From Pseudomonas sp. GD03919 (GTDB taxonomy: Bacteria; Pseudomonadota; Gammaproteobacteria; Pseudomonadales; Pseudomonadaceae), in NCBI RefSeq assembly GCF_029814935.1, contig NZ_CP104582.1, positions 1,860,001 to 1,924,000 of the forward strand: a stretch of 64,000 nucleotides of DNA, written 5' to 3'. The translations under genes and the position numbers were made by a program. Every line of letters begins with the position of its first letter. Within the stretch, counting starts at the first letter, position 1. Below are positions 47,285-56,319 of this stretch, piece by piece. Below the pieces are notes generated by a model that was given only the letters and a program-made list of their open reading frames with translations, made no database searches and was not told the origin of the DNA.

Positions 47285-47881
47285 TCACACCAGGGATTTG
47301 GCGTGTGGCACCAGGGTGGCGAAGTTGTCCCCCAGGGCGATCATCTCGATACGGTGCACCTCGGCGGCGGCAATCACGCTGCCATCCGCTGCCGGCAGGT
47401 CGCGCGTGGCGCAGGCGGCATCGACCAGGGTGCAGCGGTAGCCATAGTCCTTGGCGGCGCGCACGGTGGTGCTGACGCTGGAGTGGGTCATGAAGCCGCA
47501 GACGATCAGGTCGAGATGGCCCAGCGCCTGCAGGCGATCATGCAGTTCGGTGCCGGCGAAGGCATTGGGCAGGCGTTTTTCCACGACGATTTCGCCCGCC
47601 AGCGGGGCGGCCTCCGGCAGATGACGCCCGCGCGGGCCGCTGGGGTCGAGCAGACCACCGGGGATGCCGAGGTGCTTGACGTGAACGATGTCGGTGCCGG
47701 CTGCGCGGGCAGCGGCCAGCAGGCTGGCGATCTGTTCCAGGGCCGGGTCGAGGCCTGGCAGCGCCAGTACGCCGCTGCGGTATTCTTCCTGGGCGTCGAT
47801 GATCAGCAGGGTCGCATTGCTCAGGCTGGCCGGTGCGTGGCCACGACCGGTGAGCTGGAACATGGTTTGCGGATGGGACAT
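47285..47881 (-). CDS. Isochorismatase-like hydrolase, catalytic Cys position is Ser
   Basis: 198 residues from ATG 47881 (MSHPQTMFQLTGRG). Isochorismatase fold: LLIIDAQEEY (Asp29), VVEKRLPNAF (Lys102) and CGFMTHSSVSTTVRAAKDYG. In cysteine hydrolases of this family the third motif ends T-x-x-C-V; here it reads THSSV with Ser135 in place of the nucleophile, though Cys128 is close by. Activity as an amidase is therefore uncertain; it could use another chemistry, as isochorismatases do. Divergent from the small ORF and prmB. Confidence 0.8.
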   Translation of the reverse strand: MSHPQTMFQLTGRGHAPASLSNATLLIIDAQEEYRSGVLALPGLDPALEQIASLLAAARAAGTDIVHVKHLGIPGGLLDPSGPRGRHLPEAAPLAGEIVVEKRLPNAFAGTELHDRLQALGHLDLIVCGFMTHSSVSTTVRAAKDYGYRCTLVDAACATRDLPAADGSVIAAAEVHRIEMIALGDNFATLVPHAKSLV

Positions 47882-48035
47882 CTCGGGCTCCTGGCTGATG
47901 GTGATGATGTGCCATTGTCCGCTTGCCAGAGCGGTCTGTGAACCTCTATCTGCGCAATGCTTGCTCGGTGCATGGAGCAGGAGCAGAATCGGAACTGCCC
48001 CGAAGGAGTTGGGGTCGTACGCAAAAGGAGTTGCC

Positions 48036-48164
48036 ATGTCACTTTTTTCGCAGCTATCCCCGCATTTCTGGCTTTTGTTCTCCATCGCCGTATCGGTCGC
48101 CGTGCTGCGCGAGTTGCGCCGCCCTGACGATGATGCCGCGCGCGAAAAGCATAAAGGCCCATGA
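48036..48164 (+). CDS. 42-residue small membrane protein
   Basis: ATG 48036 is preceded by a strong Shine-Dalgarno (aaaggag) at six bases. The product MSLFSQLSPHFWLLFSIAVS continues with one hydrophobic helix (about 10-26) and a charged tail (LRELRRPDDDAAREKHKGP). The good ribosome site, clean frame and membrane-helix-plus-charged-tail shape support a real gene. Function unknown. It lies 77 bases before prmB on the same strand. Confidence 0.6.
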   Translation: MSLFSQLSPHFWLLFSIAVSVAVLRELRRPDDDAAREKHKGP

Positions 48165-48241
48165 GCCTTCGTTAACCCGTCGTTCATGCGCTGGTTACCG
48201 CACTGGGCTAAACTTCCGCACTTTTCTCCCGGAGGCCGCAC

Positions 48242-49162
48242 GTGACCGCTCTCACTACCCGTTTACGCACTCTGCGTGATTACATCCGTTGGGCCGTCAG
48301 CCGTTTTCAGGCCGAACAGCTGTTCTTCGGGCACGGCACCGACAACGCCTGGGACGAGGCGCGCCAACTGGTGCTCGGCGCATTGCACCTGCCCTGGGAA
48401 ATCTCCGACGCCTACCTCGATTGCCGCCTGGAAGACGATGAGCATGCCCATCTGCAGGCATTGCTCAAGCGCCGGATCGAAGAGCGCGTTCCTACCGCCT
48501 ACCTGCTCGGTGAAGCCTGGTTCTGCGGCCTGCCTTTCGTGGTCGATGAGCGCGTGCTGGTGCCGCGCTCGCCGATCGCCGAGTTGATCGATCGCCACTT
48601 CTCTCCGTGGCTGCCTGCCGAGCCTGCACGCATTCTCGACCTGTGCACTGGCTCCGGCTGCATCGGCATCGCCTGTGCCTACGAATTCCCCGAGGCGGAA
48701 GTGGTGCTGGGCGATCTGTCGTTCGATGCTCTGGAAGTGGCCAACCTCAACATCGAGCGCCACGGGCTGGAGGAGCGGGTCTACTGCGTGCAGGGCGATG
48801 GCTTTGCCGAGCTGCCGGGGCAGCGTTTCGACCTGATCGTCTCCAATCCGCCCTATGTCGATGCCGAGGATTTCGCCGACATGCCGGCCGAATACCAGCA
48901 CGAGCCTGAGATGGGCCTGGCCTGTGGCGATGATGGGCTGGATCTGGTGCGACGCATGCTGGCCGAAGCGGCCGATCACCTGACCGAGCGCGGCCTGCTG
49001 ATCGTCGAGGTGGGCAACAGCCAGGTGCACGTCGAGGCGCTGTATCCGGAGGTGGACTTCACCTGGCTGGACTTCCAGCGCGGCGGGCACGGTGTGTTCC
49101 TGCTGGCGGCCAAGCAGTGCCGTGAGCATCAGGAGCTTTTTCGTTCGCGAGTGAAGGGCTGA
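48242..49162 (+). CDS. prmB: Ribosomal protein L3 glutamine methyltransferase PrmB
   Basis: 306 residues, GTG start with ggagg just before it. An N-terminal helical domain, then the SAM-binding motif [10 protein letters not shown] (133-142) and the catalytic NPPY (202-205, [11 protein letters not shown]) of glutamine N5-methyltransferases. The length and N-terminus ([20 protein letters not shown]) point to PrmB rather than PrmC. It methylates a glutamine of ribosomal protein L3 during 50S assembly. aroC lies further along the same strand. Confidence 0.93.
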   Translation: MTALTTRLRTLRDYIRWAVSRFQAEQLFFGHGTDNAWDEARQLVLGALHLPWEISDAYLDCRLEDDEHAHLQALLKRRIEERVPTAYLLGEAWFCGLPFVVDERVLVPRSPIAELIDRHFSPWLPAEPARILDLCTGSGCIGIACAYEFPEAEVVLGDLSFDALEVANLNIERHGLEERVYCVQGDGFAELPGQRFDLIVSNPPYVDAEDFADMPAEYQHEPEMGLACGDDGLDLVRRMLAEAADHLTERGLLIVEVGNSQVHVEALYPEVDFTWLDFQRGGHGVFLLAAKQCREHQELFRSRVKG

Positions 49163-49171
49163 TCGATATTT

Positions 49172-49303
49172 TTCGCGGCTGAAGCCGCTCCTACAGGGGG
49201 CGCTTAGTTGCGTAGGGTGGATGTCGCTTTTTACATCCACCACCACGGTGGATCGTTAGAGCGCGATCCACCCTACGGGCTGTAGGAGCGGCTTCAGCCG
49301 CGA
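49172..49303. repeat. Nested compound palindrome downstream of prmB
   Basis: Outer arms ttcgcggctgaagccgctcc (from 49172) and ggagcggcttcagccgcga (ending 49303) enclose inner arms gtagggtggat (from 49212) and atccaccctac (ending about 49277). It is a palindrome inside a palindrome of a different repeat family, between convergent genes. Confidence 0.75.
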
Positions 49304-49307
49304 TGAA

Positions 49308-50108
49308 TCAGCGTGTGGCGATCCAGATCAGCAGGCCTGCCTGAAACAGGCTGAACGCCACCAGGCAGGTGATGGTGAAGCGCAGGCCGCTGTCTTCGCG
49401 CTTGAGGCGGTCAACCCGGTCTTCCAGCTTGCGCAACTTGACGCCCTGTTCCTGCAGGTTCTGATCTGCCTGCTGCAGCATCGCGGCGGCGTCCAGTAGT
49501 TCGACGATCTGCACCTTTTCGGCATGCCAGTCGCTGTGTAGCGAGCTGACCCGCGGCGCGCTGTAGAACGGCTTGAGCTGCAGCGGGTCGCTGTATTCGA
49601 TGGTGAAACCCTGTGCCTTCAGGGCGTGATCACGCCGGGCGCGAGCGGCCTCGTTGAAATTGTCCTTGGTCGGCAGTGCGCCGCCTTCGACGGTGTAATG
49701 GGCGAATTGCTTGCGTGCCCAGGCGATACCCTGCGCCATGAGGAAACGCCCTAGACCGCGATTGGCAGGCTCTACGCTCAGGCCTTTGTCAGGTCCGAAG
49801 CGTACCTCCTTGCGCTGATGATCGGCCCAGACCTCCAGCAAATTGTTCTGCCGATGCAGGCGTTGACCTGGCACCTGAATGCTCAGGCTCAGCATGCTCA
49901 GATCCTTGGCGTGCCGCTCAACCCGGCCGAGCTGGACGAAGCGTAGCGGCCGCGGCCCGGTTTCACGGTCGACGGGCAGCGGCGCCAGACGCAGCAGGCT
50001 GAACTGCTCGGCTGGCAGGTCAGACCAGGGGTGCACTGCAGCGGGCGTTTCGCCTGCAACTGCTTCGGCGTCGGTGGCTTGCGCCTGTGGGGCTGGATTT
50101 TCGCTCAT
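49308..50108 (-). CDS. Conserved protein with coiled coil and C-terminal membrane anchor
   Basis: 266 residues. An acidic/Ala-rich N-terminus (about 1-30) precedes a soluble domain (about 35-190) with FVQLGRVERHAKDLSMLSLS and ANRGLGRFLMAQGIAWARKQ. A coiled coil follows (about 200-240, ADQNLQEQGVKLRKLEDRVD) and then one C-terminal membrane helix (about 243-264). Tail-anchored topology is likely. It matches a conserved hypothetical gene beside prmB in pseudomonads; some features of the soluble part recall acetyltransferase-like folds, but I cannot assign an activity. Confidence 0.7.
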   Translation of the reverse strand: MSENPAPQAQATDAEAVAGETPAAVHPWSDLPAEQFSLLRLAPLPVDRETGPRPLRFVQLGRVERHAKDLSMLSLSIQVPGQRLHRQNNLLEVWADHQRKEVRFGPDKGLSVEPANRGLGRFLMAQGIAWARKQFAHYTVEGGALPTKDNFNEAARARRDHALKAQGFTIEYSDPLQLKPFYSAPRVSSLHSDWHAEKVQIVELLDAAAMLQQADQNLQEQGVKLRKLEDRVDRLKREDSGLRFTITCLVAFSLFQAGLLIWIATR

Positions 50109-50144
50109 GGGCGTCCTGTGTACTGTTCGGCGGCCTTCGCTGCG

Positions 50145-51107
50145 TTATCGGCCACTTTCCTCGGCACTGGAGCGGATAAAGGATACGATCCGCTCGCCCA
50201 GCGCACGGGCCAAGGGTAGCTGTGGATCGTCATAGGACGCTACCTGTTCGTTCCAGGGCGCCGGTGTGATGCGCAATACATGGTTCATGCCCGCGATCAT
50301 CGCCAGTTCGGCATCGGGTCTGGCCTGTTTGAGCACGTTGGCGTTATCCGGGGTGACCTGGGCGTCGTGGGTGCCCTGCACGATCAGCGCGGGAATCTGT
50401 AAGGCGGCAAAGTTTTCCGCCGGGTCCTGGCGCAGCAGGCTGATCAGGTAGGGCTGCACGCTGGGGCGATAGATCGCCTGTAGCTCTTTTGGCACCTTCG
50501 GCTGCAGCCTGCCGCGAATCAGGTTGGCGAGGATGTGCCGGCTCTCATCCAGCAGCGGCGGCGGCAGGCGTGTGGCCAGTTGCATGTCGAGCACCTGGCC
50601 GATGGGGTAGGCGGGGCCGGCAATGGATACCAGGGCATCGGCCTGGCTGCCAGGCGCGGCCAGGCTGGCGATCAGTGCGCCTTCGCTGTGACCGATGAGA
50701 ATCAGTCGATCAAAACGCGGATCGTTCCTGAGCAGCCTGGCCCAGCCTTCGGCGTCGACCACGTAGCGCTCGACGCTGAGGTTCTTTTCGTCCGGCGTGG
50801 CGGCACGGCTGGCGGCGACACCGCGTTTGTCATAGCGCAGGCTGGCGACGCCATTACGCGCCAAGACCTGGGCCAGCTTCTTCAGTGCATCGTTATGGCC
50901 ACCCTCGGGGTTGTTGCCATCACGGTCGGTGGGGCCTGAGCCGGCGATCAGCAGTGCTACCGGCACCGGCTTGTCGCTCTGCGGCACCAGCAGGCTGCCG
51001 TACAGGGTGCCCTGGTCGGTGTCGAGGCTGATGGGCAGTTGTCGGGTGGTGCTGGCCTGGGCCAGGCAGGTGATCAGGGTGAGGGACAAGAGCAGGGCTC
51101 GCAGCAT
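50145..51107 (-). CDS. Secreted alpha/beta hydrolase
   Basis: 320 residues from ATG 51107. Signal peptide (LRALLLSLTLITCLAQAS, about 1-19), then an alpha/beta hydrolase domain with oxyanion-type motif ALLIAGSGPTDRDGNNP, the nucleophile elbow GHSEGA (LILIGHSEGALIASLA), a C-terminal Asp region (IVQGTHDAQVTPDNA) and His in MIAGMNHVLR. The PDRDGNN-like motif occurs in a subgroup of secreted esterases. Substrate unknown. Starts farther upstream would overlap the divergent aroC promoter, so I did not use them. Confidence 0.82.
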   Translation of the reverse strand: MLRALLLSLTLITCLAQASTTRQLPISLDTDQGTLYGSLLVPQSDKPVPVALLIAGSGPTDRDGNNPEGGHNDALKKLAQVLARNGVASLRYDKRGVAASRAATPDEKNLSVERYVVDAEGWARLLRNDPRFDRLILIGHSEGALIASLAAPGSQADALVSIAGPAYPIGQVLDMQLATRLPPPLLDESRHILANLIRGRLQPKVPKELQAIYRPSVQPYLISLLRQDPAENFAALQIPALIVQGTHDAQVTPDNANVLKQARPDAELAMIAGMNHVLRITPAPWNEQVASYDDPQLPLARALGERIVSFIRSSAEESGR

Positions 51108-51261
51108 GATGAGGGTAGGGTAGTGGCAGGTTGGCATTGGACGCTGGCCGCGGGGCAAGGTTCGGGGTGAACTGCAAGAAGGTGGCAGGTATACTCGCCC
51201 ACCTTGTGAATCGGGCCTGCGCAGCGCCGGGCCTGAGCTGAATTTCGCGGAGCGTCTTCCC

Positions 51262-52353
51262 ATGTCCGGCAATACCTACGGCAAGCTGTTCACCGTCACC
51301 ACTGCTGGCGAAAGCCATGGCCCGGCGCTGGTCGCCATCGTCGACGGTTGCCCGCCTGGTGTCGAGATTACTCTGCAAGACCTGCAGCGTGACCTCGATC
51401 GCCGCAAGCCGGGCACCAGCCGCCACACCACGCAGCGCCAGGAAGACGATGAGGTGGAAATCCTCTCCGGCGTGTTCGAGGGCAAGACCACCGGCTGCTC
51501 CATCGGCCTGCTGATCCGCAACACCGACCAGAAGTCCAAGGACTATTCGGCGATCAAGGATCTGTTCCGCCCGGCTCACGCCGACTACACCTACCACCAC
51601 AAGTACGGTATCCGCGACTACCGTGGCGGTGGCCGCAGCTCGGCGCGCGAAACTGCCATGCGCGTGGCGGCCGGCGCCATCGCCAAGAAGTACCTGGCCA
51701 GCCAGGGTATCGTCATCCGGGGCTACATGAGCCAGCTCGGCCCCATCGAAATCCCGTTCAAGACCTGGGATTCGGTGGAAGAGAACGCCTTCTTCAGTCC
51801 CGATCCGGACAAGGTGCCGGAGCTCGAGGCGTACATGGATCAGCTGCGCCGTGACCAGGATTCGGTCGGTGCGAAAATCACTGTGGTCGCCGAAGGCGTC
51901 ATGCCGGGCCTCGGCGAACCAATTTTCGATCGCCTCGATGCCGAACTGGCTCATGCACTGATGAGCATCAACGCGGTCAAGGGCGTGGAGATCGGCGCCG
52001 GTTTCGCCTGCGTCGCCCAGCGTGGCACTGAGCACCGCGACGAGCTGACCCCGGAGGGCTTCCTCTCCAATAACGCCGGCGGCATTCTCGGCGGTATCTC
52101 CAGCGGCCAGCCGATCATCGCCCACCTGGCGCTCAAGCCAACCTCCAGCATCACCACACCGGGTCGCTCCATCGACGTCGATGGCAACCCGGTGGATGTG
52201 ATCACCAAGGGCCGTCACGACCCCTGCGTGGGCATTCGTGCCACGCCGATCGCCGAGGCGATGATGGCCATCGTGCTGATGGATCACCTGCTGCGTCACC
52301 GCGCGCAGAACGCCGACGTGCGCGTCACCACGCCGGTACTGCCACAACTGTGA
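51262..52353 (+). CDS. aroC: Chorismate synthase AroC
   Basis: 363 residues. Family signatures [18 protein letters not shown] at the N-terminus, [20 protein letters not shown] in the middle and [10 protein letters not shown] / [18 protein letters not shown] near the end. It converts EPSP to chorismate, the last common step to aromatic amino acids, using reduced FMN. The ATG at 51262 has gcggagcg before it. Its stop overlaps the start of the MFS gene. Confidence 0.97.
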   Translation: MSGNTYGKLFTVTTAGESHGPALVAIVDGCPPGVEITLQDLQRDLDRRKPGTSRHTTQRQEDDEVEILSGVFEGKTTGCSIGLLIRNTDQKSKDYSAIKDLFRPAHADYTYHHKYGIRDYRGGGRSSARETAMRVAAGAIAKKYLASQGIVIRGYMSQLGPIEIPFKTWDSVEENAFFSPDPDKVPELEAYMDQLRRDQDSVGAKITVVAEGVMPGLGEPIFDRLDAELAHALMSINAVKGVEIGAGFACVAQRGTEHRDELTPEGFLSNNAGGILGGISSGQPIIAHLALKPTSSITTPGRSIDVDGNPVDVITKGRHDPCVGIRATPIAEAMMAIVLMDHLLRHRAQNADVRVTTPVLPQL

Positions 52354-53510
52354 TCTGGGCGCGCGCGGCCCTGCCGTACTGGCGGCTGTCCGGCTTCTAC
52401 TTCTTCTACTTCGCCCTGCTCGGGGGTACGGCGCCGTTCCTGGCGCTGTACTTCGACCATCTGGGTTTTTCCCCGGCGCGGATCGGCGAGTTGATCGCCA
52501 TTCCCATGCTGATGCGCTGCCTGGCACCGAATCTCTGGGGTTGGCTGGGTGACCACACCGGTCAGCGCCTGTTGATCGTGCGTTTCGGCGCGCTGTGCAC
52601 CCTGGTCTGCTTCGCCGGCATCTTCTTCAGTCAGAGCTACGCCTGGCTGGCGCTGATCATGGCCACTCACGCCTTCTTCTGGCATGCGGTACTGCCGCAG
52701 TTCGAGGTCATCACCCTGGCCCACCTGCGCGAGCAGGCGGCGCGCTACAGCCAGATTCGCCTGTGGGGCAGCATCGGCTTCATCGTCGCCGTGGTCGGCC
52801 TCGGCCTGCTGTTCGAGTGGCTGAGTCTGGATGCGTATCCGGCAGCGTTGCTGGTGATCATGGCCGGTATCGTCGTCAGCAGTTTCTGGGTGCCCAATGC
52901 ACAGCCTGTGCTGCGCCCGAGCACGCTGGAGTCGGAGGGCTTTGTGCGCCAATTGCGCCGCCCCGGCATCCTCGCGTTCTACGTTTGCGTCGGGCTGATG
53001 CAACTGAGCAACGGCCCGTACTACACCTTCCTCACTCTGCACCTGGAGGGCGTTGGCTACAGTCGCGGCGCCATCGGGCTGTTCTGGGCGCTGGGGGTGG
53101 TGGCGGAGATTCTGCTGTTCCTGGTCATGGCGCGGCTGCTGCAGCGCTATTCGCTGCGCGCGGTATTGTTGGCCAGCTTCCTGATCACCGCCGTGCGCTG
53201 GCTGCTGTTGGGCAACCTGGCGCAGTATCTGCCTGTGCTGCTGCTGGCGCAGTGCATGCACGCTGCTACCTTCGGCGCGTTCCATGCCGCCTGCATCCAC
53301 TTCGTGCAGCGCAGTTTCGCCGATCGTCAGCAAGGCCAGGGGCAGGCGCTTTATGCCAGCCTGGCCGGTATCGGCGGCGCCTTCGGGGCGCTTTATGCCG
53401 GTTACAGCTGGAAGGGGCTGGGGCCGGCCTGGACCTTCGCCATCGCCAGTCTGGTAGCCTTGCTCGCAGCCTTCATCATTGCCACCCGTCTGCCGCCCGA
53501 GCAGCCCTGA
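52350..53510 (+). CDS. MFS transporter, HcaT/nucleoside-symporter-like
   Basis: 386 residues, GTG start overlapping the aroC stop by four bases. Twelve hydrophobic segments. The N-terminus ([40 protein letters not shown]) and [14 protein letters not shown] are typical of the MFS_1-like group containing the 3-phenylpropionate permease HcaT. Later [20 protein letters not shown] marks the eleventh-twelfth helix region. Co-translation with aroC is a conserved arrangement in pseudomonads; the substrate is not known. Confidence 0.88.
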   Translation: MIWARAALPYWRLSGFYFFYFALLGGTAPFLALYFDHLGFSPARIGELIAIPMLMRCLAPNLWGWLGDHTGQRLLIVRFGALCTLVCFAGIFFSQSYAWLALIMATHAFFWHAVLPQFEVITLAHLREQAARYSQIRLWGSIGFIVAVVGLGLLFEWLSLDAYPAALLVIMAGIVVSSFWVPNAQPVLRPSTLESEGFVRQLRRPGILAFYVCVGLMQLSNGPYYTFLTLHLEGVGYSRGAIGLFWALGVVAEILLFLVMARLLQRYSLRAVLLASFLITAVRWLLLGNLAQYLPVLLLAQCMHAATFGAFHAACIHFVQRSFADRQQGQGQALYASLAGIGGAFGALYAGYSWKGLGPAWTFAIASLVALLAAFIIATRLPPEQP

Positions 53511-53526
53511 ATCGAGTGAACCCTTC

Positions 53527-54066
53527 ATGAGCAGCCTCGCCGTCCACCTGCACACCTCACCGGAACTGCCGAACAAGATACTGAACCATGCCGATGACAT
53601 CGCCAGCACCCTGGCAGCGGCGGGCATCGACTATCGTCGGGTGGAGCTGCCGGCCACGCTGCGCCCGGGCTGCGAGCAGGCCGAGTTCGATGCGGCCTGT
53701 GGTCTGTGGTTGCAGGCATTCATGGGTAGAGAAGGCCATGTGCAGCAGGAGTTGTTCAACCTGCAGCGCAACCATCCGCAGAAGCTGGAGTTGCGCGCGC
53801 GTTACCTGGATGAGCAGGTGCAGGCTTCTACTTGCGCCTGGTTGTTCATCGGTGGGTTCGCTCAGCTCGCCGTGCATCTGAATGACTACGTCTATCTGCT
53901 GCAAGGTGAGCGTGGTGATTTGCTGACCTTGCCGGCTGGCACCCCTCACTGGTTCGACCTGGGCGAGGAGCCGCATGCGCTGGTGCTGCGCCTGAGCCAG
54001 AGCGACGAGACGCCCGAGCGCACCGGCGGCGATATCGCCAGCCGTTTCCCTCGGCTGGAGGCGTGA
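53527..54066 (+). CDS. Acireductone-dioxygenase-like cupin lacking metal ligands
   Basis: 179 residues, the length of ARD (MtnD). The start (SPELPNKILNHADDIASTLA) and the end (LPAGTPHWFDLGEEPHALVL, GGDIASRFPRLEA) follow ARD closely. ARD binds Fe/Ni through His96, His98, Glu102 and His140 (Klebsiella numbering). Ungapped alignment from memory places Gln97, Gln99 and Cys103 at the first three positions, in YLDEQVQASTC, and keeps only His141. It is thus unlikely to act as a metal-dependent ARD, and no mtnB or mtnC flanks it. Same strand as aroC and the MFS gene. Confidence 0.8.
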   Translation: MSSLAVHLHTSPELPNKILNHADDIASTLAAAGIDYRRVELPATLRPGCEQAEFDAACGLWLQAFMGREGHVQQELFNLQRNHPQKLELRARYLDEQVQASTCAWLFIGGFAQLAVHLNDYVYLLQGERGDLLTLPAGTPHWFDLGEEPHALVLRLSQSDETPERTGGDIASRFPRLEA

Positions 54067-54127
54067 GGGAACCGGCGCATGGCGCCGACTATCCTATGCA
54101 GGCAACCTTTCAGACAGGAGTGTCGTC

Positions 54128-54319
54128 ATGGGTTCTACCTTCAACGGGCTGATTGGCCTGGTCATCCTGGCCCTGGATATCTGGGCCATCATCAACGTGA
54201 TCAAGAGCAACGCCGAGACCGGGATCAAGATCCTGTGGATTTTGCTGATCGCGCTGTTGCCGGTGCTCGGTTTGATCATCTGGGCGCTGATGGGGCCCCG
54301 CGGTAACGTCCGATTGTGA
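54128..54319 (+). CDS. PLDc_N-type small membrane protein
   Basis: 63 residues: two hydrophobic helices (about 6-26 and 33-55) joined by the conserved DIWAIINVIKSNAETGIKIL, ending LMGPRGNVRL. This is the phospholipase-D N-terminal-like (PLDc_N) domain that occurs as free small proteins in many bacteria. A caggag ribosome site sits before the ATG. It overlaps the following histidine-phosphatase gene by four bases. Function unknown. Confidence 0.85.
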   Translation: MGSTFNGLIGLVILALDIWAIINVIKSNAETGIKILWILLIALLPVLGLIIWALMGPRGNVRL

Positions 54320-54873
54320 GCCGCCCGTGGCTGTTGGCTCTGCTGCTACTGCCGCTCTGGGGCGCAGCAGCAGAGAGTAGCGATGCCTGGCAGGCCTTGC
54401 GCGACGGTCGCGCGGTGCTGCTCATGCGCCATGCCACTGCACCGGGTACCGGTGATCCGGCCAATTTTCGTCTGGGGCAATGCGAAACCCAGCGCAACCT
54501 GAACGATCAGGGGCGCGCCGAGGCTCGGCGCTGGGGCGAGCTGCTCGCGCGCCAAGGCATCGAGCGACCACGTTTGCTCAGCAGCCGTTGGTGCCGTGCG
54601 CTGGATACCGCCAGCGGCATGCAGCTCGGCCCGGTGCAACCCTTCGCTGCGCTGGATTCGTTCTTCGGGCAACCCGAGGATGGCGCCGAGCAGACCGCCG
54701 AGCTGATTCGCCTGATCAATGACTTGCCTGAAGGTGCACCGCTGGTGCTGATCTCCCATCAGGTCAACATCACCGCCTTGACCGGGATCTTCCCCGCCTC
54801 GGGCGAAGGTTTGATCCTGCCTCTACCGCTGCGTCCGCAGGCTATGCCACTGGCTCGCGTCCGCGCGCCCTGA
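54316..54873 (+). CDS. Histidine-phosphatase family protein, exported
   Basis: 185 residues, GTG start inside the end of the PLDc_N gene. Signal peptide (about 1-19, LALLLLPLWGAAAESS), then the phosphoglycerate-mutase/histidine-phosphatase fold: phosphoacceptor motif LLMRHATAPGTGDPANF, RPRLLSSRWCRALDTA and second His in LVLISHQVNITAL. It probably dephosphorylates a small molecule in the periplasm; substrate unknown. Likely one unit with the PLDc_N gene. Confidence 0.85.
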   Translation: MSRPWLLALLLLPLWGAAAESSDAWQALRDGRAVLLMRHATAPGTGDPANFRLGQCETQRNLNDQGRAEARRWGELLARQGIERPRLLSSRWCRALDTASGMQLGPVQPFAALDSFFGQPEDGAEQTAELIRLINDLPEGAPLVLISHQVNITALTGIFPASGEGLILPLPLRPQAMPLARVRAP

Positions 54874-54874
54874 T

Positions 54875-55372
54875 CTAGAAAGGCAGCCGTACCTGCTTTG
54901 GCTGCAATACGCCTTCAAGCTCCAGCAACTGCTGCTTGCGCGGCAGGCCGCCGGCATAACCGGTCAGGCTGCCGTTGCGGCCGATCACGCGATGGCAGGG
55001 CACGATGATGGAGATCGGGTTGGCGCCGTTGGCCGAGCCTACCGCGCGTACGGCCTGCGGCTTGCCGATGGCATGGGCCAGCTCCGAATAGCTGCAGGTG
55101 CGGCCATAGGGAATCGCTCGCAGTGCCTGCCACACTGCCTGTTGAAAGGCCGTGCCTCTGGGGGCCAGGCGCAGTTCGAACTGCTGACGCTTGCCGGCGA
55201 AGTATTCATCGAGTTGGCGGCACACGGCATCCAGCTCACGGCTGGCGGGTTGCCAGCCGTCCTCGATGCGCCAGGGGCGGCTATCGAGTTCCATCAGCAG
55301 CAGTTGCAGGCCGCTTTCGTCACCTGCGATGAACAGCGGCCCGATGGGGCTGTCGTGATGGCGGTAATGCAT
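54875..55372 (-). CDS. ogt: Methylated-DNA--protein-cysteine methyltransferase
   Basis: 165 residues from ATG 55372 (MHYRHHDSPIGPLFIAGDES). Active-site motif PCHRV at 125-129 with acceptor Cys126, helix-turn-helix region YGRTCSYSELAHAIGKPQAV and C-terminal NGSLTGYAGGLPRKQQLL. It removes alkyl groups from O6-alkylguanine. It sits two bases after the alkA stop, so the two alkylation-repair genes form an operon. The symbol ogt is preferred over ada because the regulatory N-terminal domain is missing. Confidence 0.93.
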   Translation of the reverse strand: MHYRHHDSPIGPLFIAGDESGLQLLLMELDSRPWRIEDGWQPASRELDAVCRQLDEYFAGKRQQFELRLAPRGTAFQQAVWQALRAIPYGRTCSYSELAHAIGKPQAVRAVGSANGANPISIIVPCHRVIGRNGSLTGYAGGLPRKQQLLELEGVLQPKQVRLPF

Positions 55373-55374
55373 GG

Positions 55375-56253
55375 TCAGCCTCCCAAGTAGCAGTGCCAGA
55401 GATGCGCAGCAGGGTAAGCCCGCCACGGTCGCCAGGCTTCCGCGCGGGCTTTCAGGCGCCGCGCATCGATGCCCCCGATTCCCCAAACCGGTGCCTTGAG
55501 CAGGCCCAGATCGCTGGCGGGAAAGGCATCGGCCTCACCGAAGGCGCGCAGAGCGATATACTCCGCGGTCCACGGGCCGATGCCGGGCAGGGCGCACAAT
55601 CGCTCGATCAGCGCTGCGCTGCCTTCTTGCAGATCGAGCCTGAGGCTGCCATCGGCAATTCGTGCAGCGAAATGCTGCAGGCACTGCACGCGCTTGCCGG
55701 GCATGCCGATGCCGCTCAGATCGGCTTCGGCAAGCGCCTGCGGCGTAGGGAACAGGCGGTTGATGCCCAATGCTTGCGGTGTCTCGATCGGCGTGCCGAC
55801 ACGCTGCACCAGACGCCCGACTATGGTGACTGCCGCCTTGACCGTGACCTGCTGGCCGACGATGGCGCGTACTGCCTGCTCGAACGGATCGAAGGCCACA
55901 GGCAGGCGCAGGCCGGGGTTGCGCAGCAGCAGTGGAGCCAGCAGTTCATCAGCGCTGAGGTGGCGGGCAATGGTTTCGGGCTCGCTGTCGAGATCGAACA
56001 TGCGTCGTACGCGCTGCTCCAGTTGATCGAGATGCGCGGGCGAGGCCAGGCGGCAGCGCAGTTCCAGCGCGTTCTGCCCTGGCAGCGGGGCAACCCGAAA
56101 CCAGCCGGGTGTGCCGTCGATGCTGAAACCGCGGCTGTAGCTATCCGCGCCCAGCGACTCCAGGCCGGGAATCGCGCGCAGTGCGAAGTGGCCGTGGAAT
56201 TGTTGCCAGCTCCACGGCGGTTGATAGGGCAGGAGCAGGGTGATGATGTTCAT
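55375..56253 (-). CDS. alkA: DNA-3-methyladenine glycosylase II AlkA
   Basis: 292 residues from ATG 56253 (MNIITLLLPYQPPWSWQQFH). An AlkA N-terminal domain (about 1-110) is followed by an HhH-GPD glycosylase domain with RAIVGQQVTVKAA and the hairpin LPGIGPWTAEYIALRAFGEA (from residue 222), plus the catalytic Asp248 in FPASDLGL. It excises alkylated purines. First gene of the alkA-ogt operon; the combination makes a complete two-enzyme response to alkylation damage. The free N-terminus lacks the Ada methyl-sensor domain. Confidence 0.93.
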   Translation of the reverse strand: MNIITLLLPYQPPWSWQQFHGHFALRAIPGLESLGADSYSRGFSIDGTPGWFRVAPLPGQNALELRCRLASPAHLDQLEQRVRRMFDLDSEPETIARHLSADELLAPLLLRNPGLRLPVAFDPFEQAVRAIVGQQVTVKAAVTIVGRLVQRVGTPIETPQALGINRLFPTPQALAEADLSGIGMPGKRVQCLQHFAARIADGSLRLDLQEGSAALIERLCALPGIGPWTAEYIALRAFGEADAFPASDLGLLKAPVWGIGGIDARRLKARAEAWRPWRAYPAAHLWHCYLGG

Positions 56254-56319
56254 GGCTGGCACCCTAGCTCGGCGCTTGCGGCTTGTCAGCGTGAAGATGA
56301 CTTTCAAACTGGCAAACAG

